A DNA stretch of 64,000 bases from Rugalucina vietnamica. Its lineage: Eukaryota; Mollusca; Bivalvia; Lucinida; Lucinidae. Positions 1 through 12,269 of the stretch are shown in pieces. The notes under the pieces were generated by a model. The model had not been told where the DNA came from. It searched no databases and worked only from the letters and a program-made list of their open reading frames with translations. The stretch is taken from contig OZ024870.1 of the NCBI GenBank assembly GCA_964017185.1, forward strand, positions 26,745,621-26,809,620. Direction: 5' to 3'. Both the position numbers and the translations under genes were made by a program. Position 1 is the first letter of the stretch. Each line of letters starts with the position of its first letter.

Positions 1-231
1 TATGAAAACATATATAAACCGATCAGATGACACTCAGACCGATAGGCTATTTGCCGCATCTGGTGTAAATGGCCTCACATTATTACCAGAACATTGCACC
101 AAAGAGTGGTCATTAACAGCTTGAAGCCAAATGTATTCTCCTGTGGTAACTTTATGACACTGATCTCTTGAAATTGTATAATGCTGCTGCTAGAATAGAA
201 GAAACTGAACTGCACCACAAGAATTTTTTTT

Positions 232-816
232 AGCTCACCTGAGCCGTAAGGCTCACAAGGTGAGCTTATAGGATGGCCATGATCCGGCGTCCGTCCGTCG
301 TCCGTCCGTCCGTCGTCCACCATTTTCAAAGATCGTCTTCTCTGAAACCGCTTGGCCAATCAAAGCCAAATTTTATATGAAGCATCTATAGGATGGGAGA
401 ATCAATGTGTTTATAAATAATCCAGGTCACATGACCAAGATGGCCGCCATGCCCATATATGGTAAAAACCCTTCAAAAATCTTCTTCTCCGGAACCGGTG
501 GACCGATTTCAAAGAAACTTGGCATGAAGCATTGATGACTCAAGTACTACAATGTATATATAAATCATGACCCTGTGATGACCTTGACCTATTTTAAGGC
601 AAGGTCAACATGGGTTGCCTATGTATTTGAATGGGTAAACTGTTAAAATGTCATTTGAAGGGAAAAAAAACTTGTATGAACAGTATATTGATTATTCTGA
701 AAAAAAAATAATGGCCCAAGGGCTTCATCTGCCCCTATACTGGGACTATTTTCTATAACATTCGTATATACAGCAGATCTCAGGTGAGCGTTTACAGGAC
801 CATTGGTTCTCTGGTT
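232..816 (-). mobile_element. Helentron-like element, AGCTCACC family (D)
   Basis: Minus-oriented copy. At 232 it has the closing hairpin (AGCTCACCTGAGCC...GGCTCAC...GGTGAGCT) followed by a GTCCGTCCGTCG tract. Then comes one monomer with the motifs AAGATGGCCGCCAT and TGACCTTGACCT. It ends at 816 with the reverse complement of the 5' start, AACCAGAG plus the hairpin GGACCAATGGTCC-type. It has no coding capacity. The layout resembles non-autonomous Helitron-like 'pearl'/HINE elements of bivalves. Confidence 0.7.
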
Positions 817-1255
817 CATTTGTGTACAATAATTTCATAGTTTCTTCTTGTCATTGTCAAATGCAAAATAATTATGATCCAAACAATGAAGCAATAAAAC
901 ATGAATTAACAACGGCAAATAATACTTAATACTTATGATAACACCAAATTTTTGACAGAGCAGATTGGTGCAACATTTAATGACATATACCAAATTGGAA
1001 GCCTGATTGACTGGGCAACACTCTAGAGGAAAGAATTCATGTTGTGAGCCACTGCATAAAAAAAAAACAAAAGGCTTGGGCGAAAACAAAGGCGCAGATC
1101 AGCTTGGCGGTAACTGCAAAGCTGATCAGCGCCTTTGTTTTTGCTGCATGGCCAAATGTATTCTCCTTTGGTAACTTTATGACACTGATCTCTTGAAATT
1201 GTATAATGCTGTTGTAGAATAGAAGAAACTGAACTGCACCACAAGAATTTTTTTT

Positions 1256-1433
1256 AGCTCACCTGAGCCGTAAGGCTCACAAGGTGAGCTTATAGGATGG
1301 CCATGATCCGGCGTCCGTCCGTCGTCCGTCCGTCCGTCGTCCACCATTTTCAAAGATCGTCTTCTCTGAAACCGCTTGGCCAATCAAAGCCAAATTTTAT
1401 ATGAAGCATCTATAGGATGAGAGAATCAATGTG
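1256..1433 (-). mobile_element. Fragment of family D element
   Basis: Closing hairpin plus the GTCCGTCC tract and about 100 bp of monomer of the same family as 232-816. It is cut off where the next duplicated block begins. Confidence 0.7.
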
Positions 1434-1540
1434 TTGGCCAAATGTATTCTCCTGTGGTAACTTTATGACACTGATCTCTTGAAATTGTATAATGCTGTTG
1501 TAGAATAGAAGAAACTGAACTGCACCACAAGAATTTTTTT

Positions 1541-1985
1541 AGCTCACCTGAGCCGTAAGGCTCACAAGGTGAGCTTATAGGATGGCCATGATCCGGCGTC
1601 CGTCCGTCGTCCGTCCGTCCGTCGTCCACCATTTTCAAAGATCGTCTTCTCTAAAACCGCTTGGCCAATCAAAGCCAAATTTTATATGAAGCATCTATAG
1701 GATGGGAGAATCAATGTGTTTATAAATAATCCAGGTCACATGACCAAGATGGCCGCCATGCCCATATATGGTAAAAACCCTTCAAAAATCTTCTTCTCCG
1801 GAACCGGTGGACCGATTTCAAAGAAACTTGGCATGAAGCATTGATGACTCAAGTACTACAATGTATATATAAATCATGACCCTGTGATGACCTTGACCTA
1901 TTTTAAGGCAAGGTCAACATGGATTGCCTATGTATTTGAATAGGTAAACTGTTAAAATGTCATTTGAAGGGAAAAAATACTTGTA
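1541..1985 (-). mobile_element. Truncated family D element
   Basis: Same 3' hairpin, GTCCGTCC tract and monomer as 232-816, but the 5' end is missing. The sequence passes directly into a hairpin MITE fragment at about 1993. It is part of the tandem block duplication. Confidence 0.7.
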
Positions 1986-2218
1986 TGGACATGTTGAATT
2001 CATGTTGTGAGCCACTGCATAAAAAAAACAACAAAAGGCTTGGGCGAAAACAAAGGCGCAGATCAGCTTGGCGGTAACTGCGACGCTGATCAGCGCCTTT
2101 GTTTTTGCTGCATGGCCAAATGTATTCTCCTGTGGTAACTTTATGACACTGATCTCTTGAAATTGTATAATGCTGTTGTAGAATAGAAGAAACTGAACTG
2201 CACCACAAGAATTTTTTT

Positions 2219-2786
2219 AGCTCACCTGAGCCGTAAGGCTCACAAGGTGAGCTTATAGGATGGCCATGATCCGGCGTCCGTCCGTCGTCCGTCCGTCCGT
2301 CGTCCACCATTTTCAAAGATCGTCTTCTCTGAAACCGCTTGGCCAATCAAAGCCAAATTTTATATGAAGCATCTATAGGATGGGAGAATCAATGTGTTTA
2401 TAAATAATCCAGGTCACATGACCAAGATGGCCGCCATGCCCATATATGGTAAAAACCCTTCAAAAATCTTCTTCTCCGGAACCGGTGGACCGATTTCAAA
2501 GAAACTTGGCATGAAGCATTGATGACTCAAGTACTACAATGTATATATAAATCATGACCCTGTGATGACCTTGACCTATTTTAAGGCAAGGTCAACATGG
2601 GTTGCTTATGTATTTGAATAGGTAAACTGTTAAAATGTCATTTGAAGGGAAAAAAACTTGTATGGACAGTATATTGATTATTCTGAAAAAAGCTTCATCT
2701 GCCCCTATACTGGGACTATTTTCTATAACATTCGTATATACAGCAGATCTCAGGTGAGCGTTTACAGGACCATTGGTCCTCTGGTT
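2219..2786 (-). mobile_element. Family D element
   Basis: Near-identical to 232-816, with both ends present (closing hairpin at 2219, GGACCATTGGTCC-type 5' hairpin at about 2767-2780). It is the fourth block of the duplicated region. Confidence 0.7.
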
Positions 2787-3029
2787 CATTTGTGTACAAT
2801 AATTTCATAGTTTCTTCTTGTCATTGTCAAATGCAAAATAATTATGATCCAAACAATGAAGCAATAAAAGATGAATTTACAACGGCAAATAATACTTAAT
2901 ACTTATGATAACACCAAATTTTTGACAGAGCAGATTGGTGCAACATCAAATGACATATACCAAACTGGGGGGCAGTAATTGGAAGCCTGATTGACTGGGC
3001 AACACTCTAGAGGAAAGAATTCATGTTGT

Positions 3030-3258
3030 GAGCCACTGCATAAAAAACAACAAAAGGCTTGGGCGAAAACAAAGGCGCAGATCAGCTTGGCGGTAACTGC
3101 GAAGCTGATCAGCGCATTTGCTTTTGCTGCATGGATAGTACAAACCTTCTTCTTAAACCCGAAATTTCAAGCTTCTAGCATGCTTCTGTGACTGTACAGG
3201 CTGGTTTGTGTCAGACCTGGTCAGAACCAAAATTGTTGGTTTACTGACACACAGGCTC
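3030..3258. mobile_element. Hairpin MITE (family F)
   Basis: Ends GAGCC...GGCTC with TTGT on both sides as a 4-bp target duplication. In the middle, at about 3063-3128, is a near-perfect ~60-bp palindrome (gcgaaaacaaaggcgcagat, then its complement agcgcatttgctttt). The right part carries the family sequence gactgtacaggctggtttgt. Related partial copies are at 1030-1150 and 1995-2115. It is non-coding. Confidence 0.75.
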
Positions 3259-3422
3259 TTGTCAAATAGATATTGGTTTGCTGTAGGTTGTTGCACAATC
3301 GACCAGGCTTCCAATCACTACTCTTCATTTTGTCATTTTGTCGTGTGATGCTGCATCCATCTGCCTGTAAGAAATTTTGGTAAACAGGGTGAATGGTTGA
3401 TCTTTCTTCAGTGTTATTATTC

Positions 3423-3445
3423 NNNNNNNNNNNNNNNNNNNNNNN
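3423..3445. other. Assembly gap (23 N)
   Basis: A run of 23 undetermined bases. It lies at the start of an inverted-repeat region, consistent with a sequence that is hard to assemble. Confidence 1.
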
Positions 3446-3449
3446 GCGT

Positions 3450-4060
3450 TATTGTCGCTATGTTTCATCACAAGACTCTGCAAATTCCTACTGTCTATTC
3501 ACAGTCTTCCAGAAATTGCATTTTTCAAAATCTCACTTTTCTGAAAGACCTCAAGAAAAATATTACCATGTCACCATTTTGCATTCTAAAAGTCTTAAAA
3601 AGTCTCACCAAAACAAAATGAAAAATCGGTTAACAAATAAAACTTTTATGCCAGAAAATGATTTTCAATAGGGCTTTTTCCATTGTAAAAATGTCAGCAA
3701 GGGAAGAAACTATTTTCCCGCAAAAAAATCTAAATTGGTTATTTTTCATTTAAAATGGACCAAACCAAAACAAAATTGTATTATGCATAGCTGAGCGCCA
3801 AACTCCTATAAGTTTTCCACAGATTTGCTTGATTTTCAATTTTAATGTGTTTAGATTACCCCCCTTGCACATGCAAAATGCCTATTCAAAATAATTTTTG
3901 GGCATAATTATTTCATTCAAAATTGTTTGCGGCACTTTTTACGACTTTTTGGTTGCAAAACGATGACATCTCATATTTTTCATGTGGTGGTTCAGAAAAG
4001 TGAGATTTTGAAAAATGCAGTTTCTGGAAGATGGTGTACAGACAGTAACGTTTTTCTCTG
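3450..4060. repeat. Foldback / inverted repeat, ~160-bp arms
   Basis: The left arm (about 3470-3640) contains gtcttccagaaattgcattt and ctcacttttctgaa. The right arm (about 3900-4050) contains the complement, ttcagaaaagtgag then aaatgcagtttctggaag. The centre is AT-rich with no open frame of note. It may be a terminal-inverted-repeat element with a partly assembled left edge. Confidence 0.65.
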
Positions 4061-4845
4061 GCAACTGTTTGTTGCTCTTATCGTAATGTCATTCTATGTA
4101 TCGAACACTATCGCCGTTAAATGGCTTTATGGAAGCGAATTCTGTGACTTCTGGCTAACATTTGACGTATAACTGTGTACAACTATGTGCAACTTCTATT
4201 TTCTGAATATCTATGTGATCGCGCTAGACCGGTACTGGCCTATCCATGACCATTTTAACTACGCCCTGAAATGAAGGCTTAAACTAGTTCTTATAATGAT
4301 ACTGATAAAACACATAAATTATGTATGATTTTCTAATGTCAAAAGCACACGTTTGTAATTATAGTTGATTATGTTATTGGTCGGGGACAAAAATCTTCGA
4401 GTCTTCTCGACTCGACATTAAGGTTCACCATTTCACTTCACTAGGAACAATGTACAAACACTGACATCTTTGTGATGTCAGGGAAACAGAAAGTTACAAA
4501 GACTATGTGTGATGAAGACTGCTGCACAGACCCATTTTCGTACACAGCTTTCTACAAGTCGGACAAAGCTCAAGGGAAAATAGTACACTGCTCACTTGTA
4601 GAGCTGCAGTTATTAGTTAGTATGCCAGACTGCGGGGTGACATCAAGGCAAATAAACGCTCCCAAGGAAATGGATAACTTAAAGCTATAACAAGACAGCG
4701 TGAGGCAGTCATAGTTCAGAAACTGTTTGGAGTCAATCTCAGTTCTGAGGCACCATAAAGATGGATATCAATGGCCCATCCCTTTTCTCATTAATATGCT
4801 CACTGCTCTTAAAGCATCTCAGTTTTAATTTCATTCCATAAAGCA

Positions 4846-5060
4846 GCTCATTCTTCATCTGCAGCCATGTTAAAACAAATATATCTCGCAAATGACAAGC
4901 CTTTCTTAGCGAGAATGGTCAGAAAACTATGACTTTCTTGAAGAAAAACCTTCACACGAACAAAGAACAGTGTGCTTTATTATGATTCTATTTCGATAAG
5001 TTAGGAGGTAGCCTACAATATAAGGCAATCAAGAGCAAGATAAGACATGCAAACCTTTTA
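4846..5060. repeat. Dispersed repeat shared with 20945-21131
   Basis: The strings gtgcttt/cttattatgattctatttcgata and ggcaatcaagagcaag followed by agacatgcaaacct recur, in the same order and spacing, at 20945-21131 beside the Penelope-like element. A second shared piece, acagaaaatgcat...ccatgatgca, is at 5828-5864 and 21175-21204. It could be an outer part of the Penelope-like element or a common insertion target. The rest of 4060-5220 shows no gene. Confidence 0.55.
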
Positions 5061-5224
5061 TGTTATTCTTTAGTTTCCAGAATTTATAGCTCGATAAAAG
5101 TGTGACATTGATTATTTTTGTGATTATTACATGATTAAGAAGTTATGAACACATTATAGAAACTTCTAATTGAAACTGGGTGATTCATTAATCATCACCA
5201 TAAATTGATAATATATGCTTTATA

Positions 5225-5470
5225 CGCGTATAGATCTACTCCAACCGTTTACAGAGATCGAATTGGCCACAGAACCATGTGGAAGGAAACTGGGTATGTG
5301 CCTCGGGAGCCCGGTCGTAAGTTCGATCCCGGGCTTCTCTAAAAACAACAACAAAAACCAGCCTCCTAACCGGTTGAGCATTCGGGTGCTCCCGGGATGA
5401 CAAACAACTTCCTAGTACTGGTCAATTGCCTAGCCAAGGCTTGCCCAGGAAAGGTAAAAAAAAAAAGAGA
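5225..5470 (+). mobile_element. Possible tRNA-derived SINE
   Basis: At 5318-5328 there is a box-B-like agttcgatccc flanked by a short GCCCGG/CCGGGC stem, as in the T arm of a tRNA. Downstream is a tRNA-unrelated part (ctcccgggatgac, ctagccaaggcttgccc) and an A-rich tail at about 5456-5480. A clear box A is not present. This fits a SINE but could be a chance tRNA-like stem. Confidence 0.4.
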
Positions 5471-5872
5471 GAGAGAGAAAAAACTAATGTAGTAACAGTT
5501 CATTATATATAATCTTATTAGAAACTAGTAGATCTTTCCTGAGATCTAGATCTTTCCTGAGATCTATAAATACATGTCTCAATTCAGACTGAGGCATCCT
5601 TCAGAAATCAGAAGTCAACTAAGGGTTATATATTTTCCTCGTGTGTTCAGCAGCTCTGAATATTGGATTAGAATAAGAATAATCTGTTGTGGATTATAAA
5701 CTAATTTTGGACATACATATTGTGATTATACAAGACGCTGAAGAACTAAAATTTGAGAGACAAGGATTGATTTGACATTTGTTTTGTAGTTTATTTATTT
5801 TTTTTTATTTGAAGACATCCAGTAGTTTCACACAGAAAATGCATGAATAATTCCATGATGCACTGAAAATTA

Positions 5873-6247
5873 TTTTTGGTGCCACAACACTGCTACGTGT
5901 AGAAGGCATTTCTCACGGACAAGGATCTTGGAAAGATGGCAGAACAATTGAACATTGTGCTTAATCAATGGCGATGTTATTGATAGTATACGTGATGAAG
6001 ATGAAACCGCCATGGAAATAAGAATATCAGTTCAACAACAGTCAGCTGTTGGCGCCTCATGTATGTTATCATATTTTAAGTTAAGTTTAGGTAACTGAGT
6101 GGCCACCTGTTGGAAAATAGCTGCTCATTCGGCTTACGATATGTTTTCATGGTATAAGTACATGGTTGTTAATTTAGTTTTTTTCCCACCTCGGTTTTGG
6201 AGTGGGAATCTTTTCCTGATTGCTCCTTTTCCTGATCGTTGCCTACG
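5873..6247 (-). mobile_element. Penelope-like element fragment
   Basis: 5873-5925 matches the start of the Penelope-like RT frame region at 23925-23965 (ttggtgccacaaca, agacatttctcac-like). 6044-6247 matches that element's right terminal repeat (gtaactgagtggccacct, agctgctcattc, cacctcggttttggagtggg). The RT body is missing. It abuts family E sequence at about 6262. Confidence 0.7.
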
Positions 6248-6612
6248 GTAGTAGCAGTTATCCCCTCCAGTGGCCTGTATACATGGTATAGGTGGAGAAT
6301 ATTCATAACAGAGGAACTGGCAGAATTTATTTCGCTGTATGTCTTTATCTGGAGAAAGGAGACTGTCTTCAAGATGAAGAAACAATCCATACATGCGAAA
6401 AGAAAATCCCTAGCAATATTACTGCTAATTCCCCTAAAGCTATGCTGCTTATGTGGCCCATCAAGTTCGAACCTACATAAGTTCATTGTGTAGTATTTAA
6501 AAATACGTGTACTAGTATATCGCACTTCCAGTAAGAAAGAACCAAGTTGCATTTCCACTATAAGACCTAGCTGAATAAAAAATCCACAGTAAAGTTTCTC
6601 CGACACGCTTTT

Positions 6613-9600
6613 TAGTGGAGCAAATATCAGGGGCTATCTTTCAAGGGGGTGGTCTACGGAGTACCACATTTGTTTCTATATACCAAAATGTTCGTATTGG
6701 TCTGTAGTTTGAAAATCCAGCGTTTGCCACCTTGGCAAACCTTGCATAACTCCAGTATTCAAGATGGCGTCCAAGATGGCTGCCATTTCTTAAAATCAAC
6801 CCCTATACAAAAATGCATCATAATTTTCATGTGTTTGCATTGTAATGGTATTTCAATGCACCATTTCATGTAAGAATGATGTATTTGTCTATTTCAAGTA
6901 AAAAAACCTGACAGTTTAGGTAAAACAGTTGTAAAAATCATATTTAAATTCACAAATACACGTGCCCAAGGTTTTTCACCTCGGAATGATTGTTTAATGG
7001 CTCATTATTTATGATCAGATAGTTATGGCTGCTATTTTACTTCTTTTCTATCAAATATAATATCTGTAAAGATTTTATAGAAGCAGAAATTGTTTCTATA
7101 TATAATATTCATGCTTAAAAACAGGTTTTAGACACCCAACCCAACACAGAAAAAACAACAAAAAGTACATATTTTCCTATACAAAGTACGCTCTAAAATC
7201 TAATTAGTTATTGATTCTATATACCATAGTGTTTGTGTTGATCTTGGTTTGTAGCATAAAAATACAGTGTCTGCCACCTCTGTAAAACACAAGATAGCTC
7301 CAGTATTCAAGATGGCATCCAAGAAGGCCGTCAAAATTTACAATTCTGAAAAAATGAGACACATATGTCCCTTGACTTTTGTTTAGAAACAAATATGCTT
7401 AAATTGAGCTATAAACACTTAGAATTATCTTATTATTGTTATTTTCATGTGTTTTCCATTGTTAAAACTACATTATGCATATATATTCTAGATATGAATG
7501 GAGTAAGGTCTCACTGACAAGGCAAAAAAGAACAAAAAATACATATTTTCCTATACATTATAGGCTCTTGAATCGTGATTGTTATTGATTCTATATACCA
7601 AATATTTTGTCTTGCAAGCTTATGAAGGTTTGAAGCTTTTAAATCCAGCGTTGGCCGCCTCTGCAAACCCAGCATAACTCTGGTTTTCAAAAGGGCATCC
7701 AAGAAGGCCGTCAAAATAAAACATTTCGAAAAATAAGCCGCATGTGACCTTTAACCATTGTTTAGTAACAAAACAGTTAAAAAAATCAAGCTAAAACACT
7801 TAGATCTATCTTTTTAAAAATATTTTCATGTATATATTTCTTTTTCAATATTACATTATGCATACAAATCTAGAAATGCATGGGATAAGGGCTGGAGTAT
7901 GTTTGAAAAGATGCTACTTAAATTCCTTTTAATAATCTGAATCACTGCAATTTTCCTCTGTCAACATGCCTGAAAAGATAGTATGCACATTTATGTATAT
8001 AACTACATGCACATTAATTTCCACAGTGTATGGTTGTCGACACATAGAGCTTGTGCAGTATTCATCACTCATTTCTTTACGTTAGCAAACAGTGTCATTC
8101 AATAGCTCTGGAGCTGCAACTGATAGTGTTACCAATAATACTAAGCATTTTATTTCATCATTCATTGTCCTATTCAAATCTAAAGTCTGATGGTGATTTC
8201 AGTTCTTGAACATAGTGCAACCCATTCCGCCAAATATGCAGTTGATAGGCACACCTCAGGCAGTGAAACCCGAAACTTTTATCTGTCGAGGTAGCTTTTT
8301 AGCCATCAACAATATTGCCTTCTCTGCGCACAGTGAGTTTAAAGACAAACTGTTTTTGTTACGAACTTAGACCACCTATGATCATCCGAGTGTTCTAAAT
8401 CTTCACCTAGATGGTGCCGATCTATATTCGTTTCAGGACCCTGCATAATGTGATAACAAAGCTAAATGAAAAAAACAATCAGGAAATGGCGCAATCAGAA
8501 CGATAGAGGTCATTGCATGTTTGGAAAGTTTACATCTGCCTTTTCGTTATTGTCAAAGTAACTCCCAGCATAAGCATACCCCCTGATTTCTGACGTAATT
8601 TCTGAGGGGAAGGTTCCACTGAGGGAGTGTTAGCTTGTGTGCTGATGATAAAATTCGCCTCATTTCAGGGTATGTAATCGTATATCGAAGATAAGCTATT
8701 TGTTAAATCAAAGAGTCTACTCCAGATTTGATCATGAACAACAAGACCTACATGTTTTGGGTAAGCAATAGAAATTGCTGCTTTGTAATATTACAAGCAA
8801 CTTAAAGACAGTGCAAGTCTACTGAAGCTCAGCCTATATGTCTGAAGCATTAGCAAATCTTTCATTGCTTACACTTGAAGCCGACCATTTGTCTAGTACA
8901 GTAAAATATCTTGAAAGGCTTGCAATGGTGGCATATTGATCCATTACAATTTCAATATTTCTAAGAATACCATTTATAAACATACCGATAGTTTTATGAT
9001 TTATCGTATCTTCTGCTGTTATTTACAAGAAGCCTGTGTGTATAATCAGCTGAAATGGTTTGGTTTAATTTTCATAGTTGATCAAACATATTCAGCGCTT
9101 CAGCCACACTGATTCGTACCAAATCAATCTCAATACGTAAATGATAATTTGGACCATAACTAAATAAAAAGGCTCTTTTTATAAGTACCTAATTGTCAAT
9201 TTAGTTTTCCCACCTCGGCTTTCGGAGTGGAAATTTCTTTCTGATTGCTCATTTTCCTGATCATTGGCTACTTGTACCTTCTCTATATTGTTTGTTTTAT
9301 AACATTCTATGTCACATAACCCAGCTTTCTATTAAGTGGATAACTATGTAAATGATAATTCTGACCATAATTAAATAAAAAGGCTCTTTATATGGATTGT
9401 TTTATAACATTCTATGTTATATAACCCAGCTTTCTAACTCCAGGTATTTAAATTTGTCTATTAATTGGATAACTCTACAACTTGATTTTCATTCATTATT
9501 GAACTTTCATACTCAGTGCCATTGAGCAAACAGCTCTTTTTATTGGACAATAAATTGCTCTAGCTGCATCTAAGTCACCATTTGGAAGGTCCATTAGTAC

Positions 9601-11307
9601 ATGTATGTATAGCACTTTGAAGTAATTGCCTTTCCCTGTTGCTTCAACGACTCTTATAAATACATCAATGTTACAATCACCAATTGCGCATGCTAACATC
9701 GACCAGCTTCCACTGACTTTACTTTCATTTCTAACAGGTCACAAATCTCGCCACAAATAAGCAATTATTCTTCCAATAAAAATACTTTGTAAATGATATG
9801 GTACTTCTAGGGTTAGTCTAATCATTTCTTATGTTTGATTTTACCTCTCTACTGATTTTGCTTTAATTCTCTGATAAGTGGATTTACAGTTCTTATGGCA
9901 CCACAGTTTGCATAAATCTTGTACATAAATACTCAAAGCATAATCAGTAAATGAGGGATTTACCCCGGATTAGAGCCTACATATGATTATAGTGTCGAAA
10001 CAAAACATGGTTTGGTATAATTTTGTTTTATATAGTGCCATATCGTACATCCATGTCTGCACCAAGGTTTTATTAATTGTAAGATTAATACTGCACCAAA
10101 GTTATATTAAGAATTGCAGCACCAGAATTTGTGAATAACATTTGTAATAAGATTGCGGAGCTAATTATGTACAAGAAAAGAAGTTTTCTTTGTTGATCTT
10201 TTTCTTGCCGGTCAAGAAAATTCCACTCATTTCTAGAATAAATACATCTGGACCTTCCTATAACTAGATTCAAGAAACATAGTTTTGGATATAGCACTGA
10301 TTATAGCTGGACTCCAAATGGTCATTTCATACTACCTTTGGTAAATTTCTATATACTTTACTCTCGTTATAACAAAAATTGAATATAGCTAACACAAAGA
10401 TTGGTTTGAACCCCAACAATAGTGTTATAAAAAGGTTATGGTGTCTGAATAACTTTGTTTTAACAAGGAAAAACACACATGAAGATAACATTAAGAAAAT
10501 GTTCCAAGTGTTTTGCAACTTAATTTAGCTTTTTATTACTTAATGAAAGTCAAGGGACATATCTGGCTCATTTTTCAAAATTCTATATTTTGACGGCCTT
10601 CCTGGATGCCATCTTCAATACTGGAGCTATCCTGTGCTTTGCTAAGGTGGCAAACACTGGATTTTATGCTACAAACTAGGACTGAGAAAACACTATGGTA
10701 TATAGAATCAAAAACAAATACGATTGAAGAGCATATTTTATATAAGAAAATATGTACTTTTTGTTGTTTTTGTCGTGTTGGATTGGATGTCTAAAACCTG
10801 TTTTTAAGCATGAAGTTTATATATAGAAACAATTTCTGTTTCTCTAAAATCTTTACAGATATTATATTTGATAGAAAAGAAGTAAAAAAGCAGCCATAAC
10901 TATCTGATCATAAATTATGAGCCATTAAACAAACATTCCTAGGTGAAAAACCTTAGCCACGTGCATTTGTGAATTTAAACATGATTTTTACAACTGTTTT
11001 ACCTAAATTGTCAGTTTTTTTTTACTTGAAATATACAAATATATCATTCTTACATGAAATGGGACTGTAAAATACCATTACAATGCAAACACATGAAAAA
11101 TATGATGCATTTTTGGAGTAGGTGTTAGTTTTAGGAAACGGCAGCCATCTTGGACGCCATCTTGAATACTGGAGTTATGCAAGGTTTGCCAAGGTGGCAA
11201 ACGCTGGATTTCAAAACTACAGACCAAGACGAACATTTTGGTATATAGAAACAAATGTGGTATACTCCTATTTCTAAGCTACTTTTTGAACCATATTTGC
11301 TCCACTA
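6613..11307. mobile_element. 4.7-kb element with ~700-bp terminal inverted repeats
   Basis: The ends are TAGTGGAGCAAATAT at 6613 and its complement ATATTTGCTCCACTA ending at 11307, flanked by TTT on both sides. The inverted arms run about 6613-7350 and 10560-11307 and are closely matched (for example ccagcgtttgccaccttggc at 6718 and its complement near 11190). A related tail repeat is at 7560-7730. The paralogous unoccupied site is at about 25434-25446. The interior (7760-10330) holds no transposase-like frame and includes a small Penelope-terminal fragment at 9180-9285. It is probably a non-autonomous DNA element. Confidence 0.75.
7760..10330. other. Interior of the 4.7-kb element, no gene seen
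   Basis: AT-rich sequence with frequent stops in all frames. Frames of 60-70 codons occur but resemble nothing known. 9180-9285 is a fragment of the Penelope-like terminal repeat (cacctcggctttcggagtgg), and a ~90-bp stretch with ggctctttttat and taacccagctttcta is repeated at 9150-9350 and 9370-9440. Confidence 0.6.
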
Positions 11308-11568
11308 TTTGTGACAATCAAATGGATTATTTTGCGCAGTTCTTGTACGTTAAAATAGATACTGTCAAAATGGGCAGCAAAACTTCATCCCGAGCATTTT
11401 AAGTCTAATGCAGATCTTCCGATTGGGCGTTTAATGTGTTGGATGAATTCCCACATCTATGGAAGCGTAATTGAGTCTTTCTGATTGTTGACAGTTTAAT
11501 TGATCTAAGAACTGTCTATTTTTCCCCGCGGAATCTCTTCGACACGCCGTAGTGATAATCAGACAAAT

Positions 11569-11806
11569 GAGCCGCCGCATGGGAAAACCAACAATCTGCA
11601 TAGGCGAAAACAAAGGCGCAGATCAGCTTCGCAAGCTGCTAAGCTCAGCTGATCAGCGTCTTTAATTTAGCTACACGGATAGTACAATTCCTCTACTTTC
11701 TAAATCCAAAATTTCCAGCCTCTAACCATCTTCTGTGACTGTACAGCACGGTTTGTGTCAGACCTGGTCAGAAGACCAAATTGTTGGTTTTCTCATGCAC
11801 AGGCTC
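11569..11806. mobile_element. Hairpin MITE (family F) with empty site
   Basis: GAGCC...GGCTC ends, AAAT duplicated at both sides. The central hairpin gcagatcagcttcgc/...gctgatcagcg is partly decayed. The homologous position in family E copy 2 (about 25690-25712, agacaaaatctctatagcagg) has no insert, which confirms both the element ends and the 4-bp duplication. Confidence 0.85.
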
Positions 11807-11883
11807 AAATCTTTATAGCAGGATAACATGTCCCTGTGATTTAGCTTCTATTCAAGCGCTCACTTCTTTAGTAATATAGATTG

Positions 11884-11886
<3 letters not shown>

Positions 11887-11975
<89 letters not shown>
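11887..11975. repeat. (CT)n microsatellite
   Basis: About 44 CT units, within family E copy 1. The same position in copy 2 holds the CT tract at 25776-25820, so the microsatellite is part of the element and varies in length. Confidence 0.98.
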
Positions 11976-11977
<2 letters not shown>

Positions 11978-12269
11978 TAAACACATTTTTTGGTACTTGT
12001 TTATATAGCCTATATGCCACGGCGTCAGTAAAACGTATACCACCCGTCTTTGATTTAGAACAGAAATGAAAAAGGAGTGACGATATGTTTTTCTTGCTTA
12101 TTCTAGTCAGTTCTAAAATCGCACAATGTTGCTAAAGTGTGTTAGCGTTATAAAATCAGTCGTGTCACGAAAAAATGCTTTCAAAACAAACTATTGTATG
12201 GAAAGCCAATAGGAGCACTAACGTGTGCCTCCACAATTTCAAAGATTTTCTCTAAAACCACATGGCAAA

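Larger units (their letters stand above)
126..3140. repeat. Tandem block duplication, four copies of unequal length
   Basis: Blocks beginning gccaaatgtattctcctgtgg start at 126, 1151, 1437 and 2115. Each runs through the same ~100-bp flank into a copy of the AGCTCACCTGAGC element. The first and fourth also share the sequence past the element's end and a hairpin MITE fragment (790-1150 versus 2760-3130). The second and third are truncated. Copies are nearly identical. This may be true segmental duplication or a haplotype or assembly artefact. No gene is visible in the block. Confidence 0.85.
6262..12220. mobile_element. Family E element copy 1, disrupted by insertions
   Basis: Pieces at 6262-6612, 11308-11568 and 11807-12220 join to match 25090-26090 in order (gaggaactggcagaat, gaccaagttgcatttcc-type, gtttctccgacac, ttgacagtttaattgatcta, a CT microsatellite, ttataaaatcagtcg). 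The breaks coincide exactly with the ends of the 4.7-kb element and the hairpin MITE, so this copy predates both. No coding sequence is recognised. Confidence 0.75.

Noticed and set aside
75-2346. Repeated minus frames starting MAKRFQRRRSLKMVDDGRTD
   Set aside because: They cover the family D closing hairpin and GTCCGTCC tract in each duplicated block. Repeat-derived, not conserved coding.
11852-12069. Arg/Glu and Leu/Ser repeat frames
   Set aside because: Direct translation of the (CT)n microsatellite.
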